Of a stretch of 7,223 bases of DNA, positions 5,828 through 7,223 are shown one piece after another. This stretch comes from SURF-58 sp041305085. GTDB taxonomy: Archaea > Nanobdellota > Nanobdellia > Woesearchaeales > UBA9642. The first letter of the stretch is position 1. Every line of letters starts with the position of its first letter. The stretch is taken from positions 1-7,223 of the forward strand of contig JBFYMA010000015.1 in NCBI GenBank assembly GCA_041305085.1, given 5' to 3'. The notes beneath the pieces were generated by a model. The model had not been told where the DNA came from. It made no database searches and worked only from the letters and a program-made list of their open reading frames with translations. Made by a program: the position numbers and the translations under genes.

Positions 5828-7122
5828 TTCAGCGCAAAGTCCTCCTCAAAAATGTTTTCTTTTGGCATCCCAAATTTTGCCAACTGATGCAAAAAATATT
5901 TTTTGAATGCATCAGGCCCACAGAGGTAGACTTTTGATTTTTTGCTCAATGGCTTTATGTTTTTCAGCGACATATTCCCTTTCAGGTCAGATGGCCATGG
6001 CGAAAGCCTGAATTTTACTTTTTGCATTCTTTCTATGGGCTTTAATTCATCCAGCGCCACAAAATCCTCTGGAGTTCTTGCAGAATAATAAAGTGAAACA
6101 GTGCCTTTGTGCTTTTGCCTGAAAATGTCTTTTGCCATGCCTATGAATGGTGTTATTCCTATTCCTCCGGCTATCCAGACAAGATCATCAGACCTGTCTT
6201 TTACAATAAACTCCCCATATGGGCCTTCCACAGAAACCTTGTCTCCAATATTCAAAGCATCCATTCTGTTCGTGAAATCACCCAGTTTTTTTGCAATAAT
6301 CCTTATGTTCTGGCTGTTCGAAGGGGATGCAATAGAAAATGGATGGTACTCCTTGCTGAGGCTTTTGTTGTGAAACCTGAAAAATGCGAACTGGCCTGCC
6401 TTGTAATTCAGGTGCTTTTTTAGAGGGGCCATCTCCAGATCAACAAATTTTCCGCTGTGCTTTTTTATTGAGATTATTTTATAGACAGCAATATTTGTGC
6501 TCTTGAAAAACAGGGTGTACAAAAATGCAATTATTCCTATTGCTGAGACTATTCCTACATAAATATAATAGCCGTGGAATATGTAGTCCCTTGCCACCTC
6601 CTGCCTGACAAGAAAAATGTGAAAAACTGCAAAAATAAAAAACAGCCCTAAAAATTTGTGCGAAAGCTTCCAATAGTTGTATTTTATGTTTATATAAAAA
6701 GTAATTACCAGGAGTATAATCATGCCTGCCAGAGCAATAATTCCAGAGTTAATTGCCAAGCTGCTGCCTGGAAGAAGGAATTCTGCAGCAAAGCGCATGT
6801 TGTAAGGAATATATTTTAATGCCAGAAGTATTGGATGCAGCAAGACAAGCATAAAAGCAATGCTTCCAAAAATCCTATGCACTATATAATTCTTGTCCAG
6901 CCCGCCCATTAGCTTTTCTATTGGCCTCAGCCTGGTTGACAGCACAAAAGTAAGCGCAAGCATGGCCATTCCCACAAGCCCTGCAATCTGACCTAGAAAA
7001 TGTGTTATGTTTTCATAATTAAAAGCATAGCTCCTTACAGGTCCTAAGAAATACCAGGGAACTATTGGAAGCAGGCTTAGAAAAACAAACAACCCCATCC
7101 CAAAAAGTGTTTTTCGCCTCAT
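5824..7122 (-). CDS. NOX/ferric reductase-like transmembrane flavocytochrome
   Basis: A 432-residue enzyme that should pass electrons from cytoplasmic NAD(P)H through FAD and two membrane haems to an acceptor outside (O2, Fe3+ or another). Six helices lie at about 5-26, 42-62, 82-105, 120-144, 155-172 and 185-206. Haem-ligand His pairs are His82/His96 in helix 3 and His155/His168 in helix 5, spaced 14 and 13 apart as in NOX2 (101/115 and 209/222). The flavin domain (about 211-310) has HPFSIAS (260-266) and VEGPYG; the nucleotide domain has GGIGITPF (319-326), CGP (401-403) and a C-terminal EEDF. There are no EF-hands. Length and layout resemble the compact bacterial NOX of Streptococcus pneumoniae, but ferric-reductase-type relatives share them, so the acceptor is undecided. 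No good Shine-Dalgarno precedes the ATG. It is followed by the overlapping 57-residue membrane protein. Confidence 0.92.
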   Translation of the reverse strand: MRRKTLFGMGLFVFLSLLPIVPWYFLGPVRSYAFNYENITHFLGQIAGLVGMAMLALTFVLSTRLRPIEKLMGGLDKNYIVHRIFGSIAFMLVLLHPILLALKYIPYNMRFAAEFLLPGSSLAINSGIIALAGMIILLVITFYINIKYNYWKLSHKFLGLFFIFAVFHIFLVRQEVARDYIFHGYYIYVGIVSAIGIIAFLYTLFFKSTNIAVYKIISIKKHSGKFVDLEMAPLKKHLNYKAGQFAFFRFHNKSLSKEYHPFSIASPSNSQNIRIIAKKLGDFTNRMDALNIGDKVSVEGPYGEFIVKDRSDDLVWIAGGIGITPFIGMAKDIFRQKHKGTVSLYYSARTPEDFVALDELKPIERMQKVKFRLSPWPSDLKGNMSLKNIKPLSKKSKVYLCGPDAFKKYFLHQLAKFGMPKENIFEEDFALK

Positions 7123-7178
7123 TTTTTATCAACACACAAATTAATCAAGTTGTTCTATGCTAACAGGAGTTACGCATC

Positions 7179-7186
7179 TTTTAAAG
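7179..7186. promoter_or_regulatory. TATA-like TTTTAAAG between the oxidase gene and the right edge
   Basis: This AT-rich box works in either direction. For the oxidase gene (minus) it predicts a leader of about 34 bases. For a possible plus-strand gene starting at 7209 it lies 26 bases before the ATG, the leaderless spacing seen elsewhere in the window. Which use is real cannot be settled here. Confidence 0.3.
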
Positions 7187-7196
7187 GATAATCCGG

Positions 7197-7212
7197 TCAT
7201 ATTTAAATATGA
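7197..7212. other. Perfect 16-base palindrome upstream of the oxidase gene
   Basis: TCATATTTAAATATGA is identical to its reverse complement. It lies 75 bases upstream of the oxidase start. It could be an operator for a dimeric regulator, a TATA box, or chance in AT-rich DNA. Confidence 0.35.
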
Positions 7213-7223
7213 TGCATCTCAGG
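7209..7223 (+). CDS. Possible first five codons of a divergent gene (edge)
   Basis: ATG ATG CAT CTC AGG runs off the right edge. The only support is a TATA-like box centred 26 bases upstream, matching the leaderless layout of other genes here. Five codons carry no coding evidence, so treat this as a hint only. Confidence 0.2.

Overview
The window looks archaeal, probably from a DPANN-type lineage (Woesearchaeota/Pacearchaeota-like; this is an inference, no marker gene is present). The reasons are: TATA-like boxes centred 25-27 bases upstream of three start codons, implying leaderless transcripts; one gene with a GGTGAT Shine-Dalgarno preceded by a more distant TATA box; and a lipoprotein built from short Cys-pair repeats of a kind I associate with DPANN genomes. 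A bacterial origin is not formally excluded. I see no RNA gene, CRISPR array, insertion sequence or tail/secretion gene cluster.

Layout, left to right. (1) 3-1988 (+): C-terminal two thirds of a type II (Ca2+-ATPase-like) cation-pumping P-type ATPase, cut by the window edge, with altered ion-site residues. (2) 2083-3126 (-), convergent with it: a lipoprotein made of a lipobox signal peptide, seven Cys-pair repeats and a C-terminal PAAR spike-tip domain. This is the most unusual item here. (3) 3262-4065 (+), divergent from the lipoprotein: an unrecognised 267-residue protein whose C-terminal half resembles a degenerate GNAT acyltransferase fold. (4) 4218-5114 (+): a CbiM/NikM cobalt/nickel ECF substrate-binding membrane protein fused to a PDGLE (CbiN/NikN-like) tail. 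(5) 7122 down to 5147 (-), convergent with cbiM: a six-helix NOX/ferric-reductase-like flavocytochrome, then a 57-residue two-helix membrane protein overlapping it by ATGA, then a two-helix membrane protein with a PH-like domain that seems to have its own promoter.

Almost every gene acts at the membrane: an ion pump, a surface lipoprotein, a metal transporter component, a transmembrane electron-transfer enzyme and two small membrane proteins. Apart from the overlapping oxidase/57-residue pair, the genes appear to be separate transcription units, so joint function is not demonstrated. The candidate novel biology is the membrane-anchored PAAR tip on a disulphide-type repeat stalk, with no contractile-system partner nearby.
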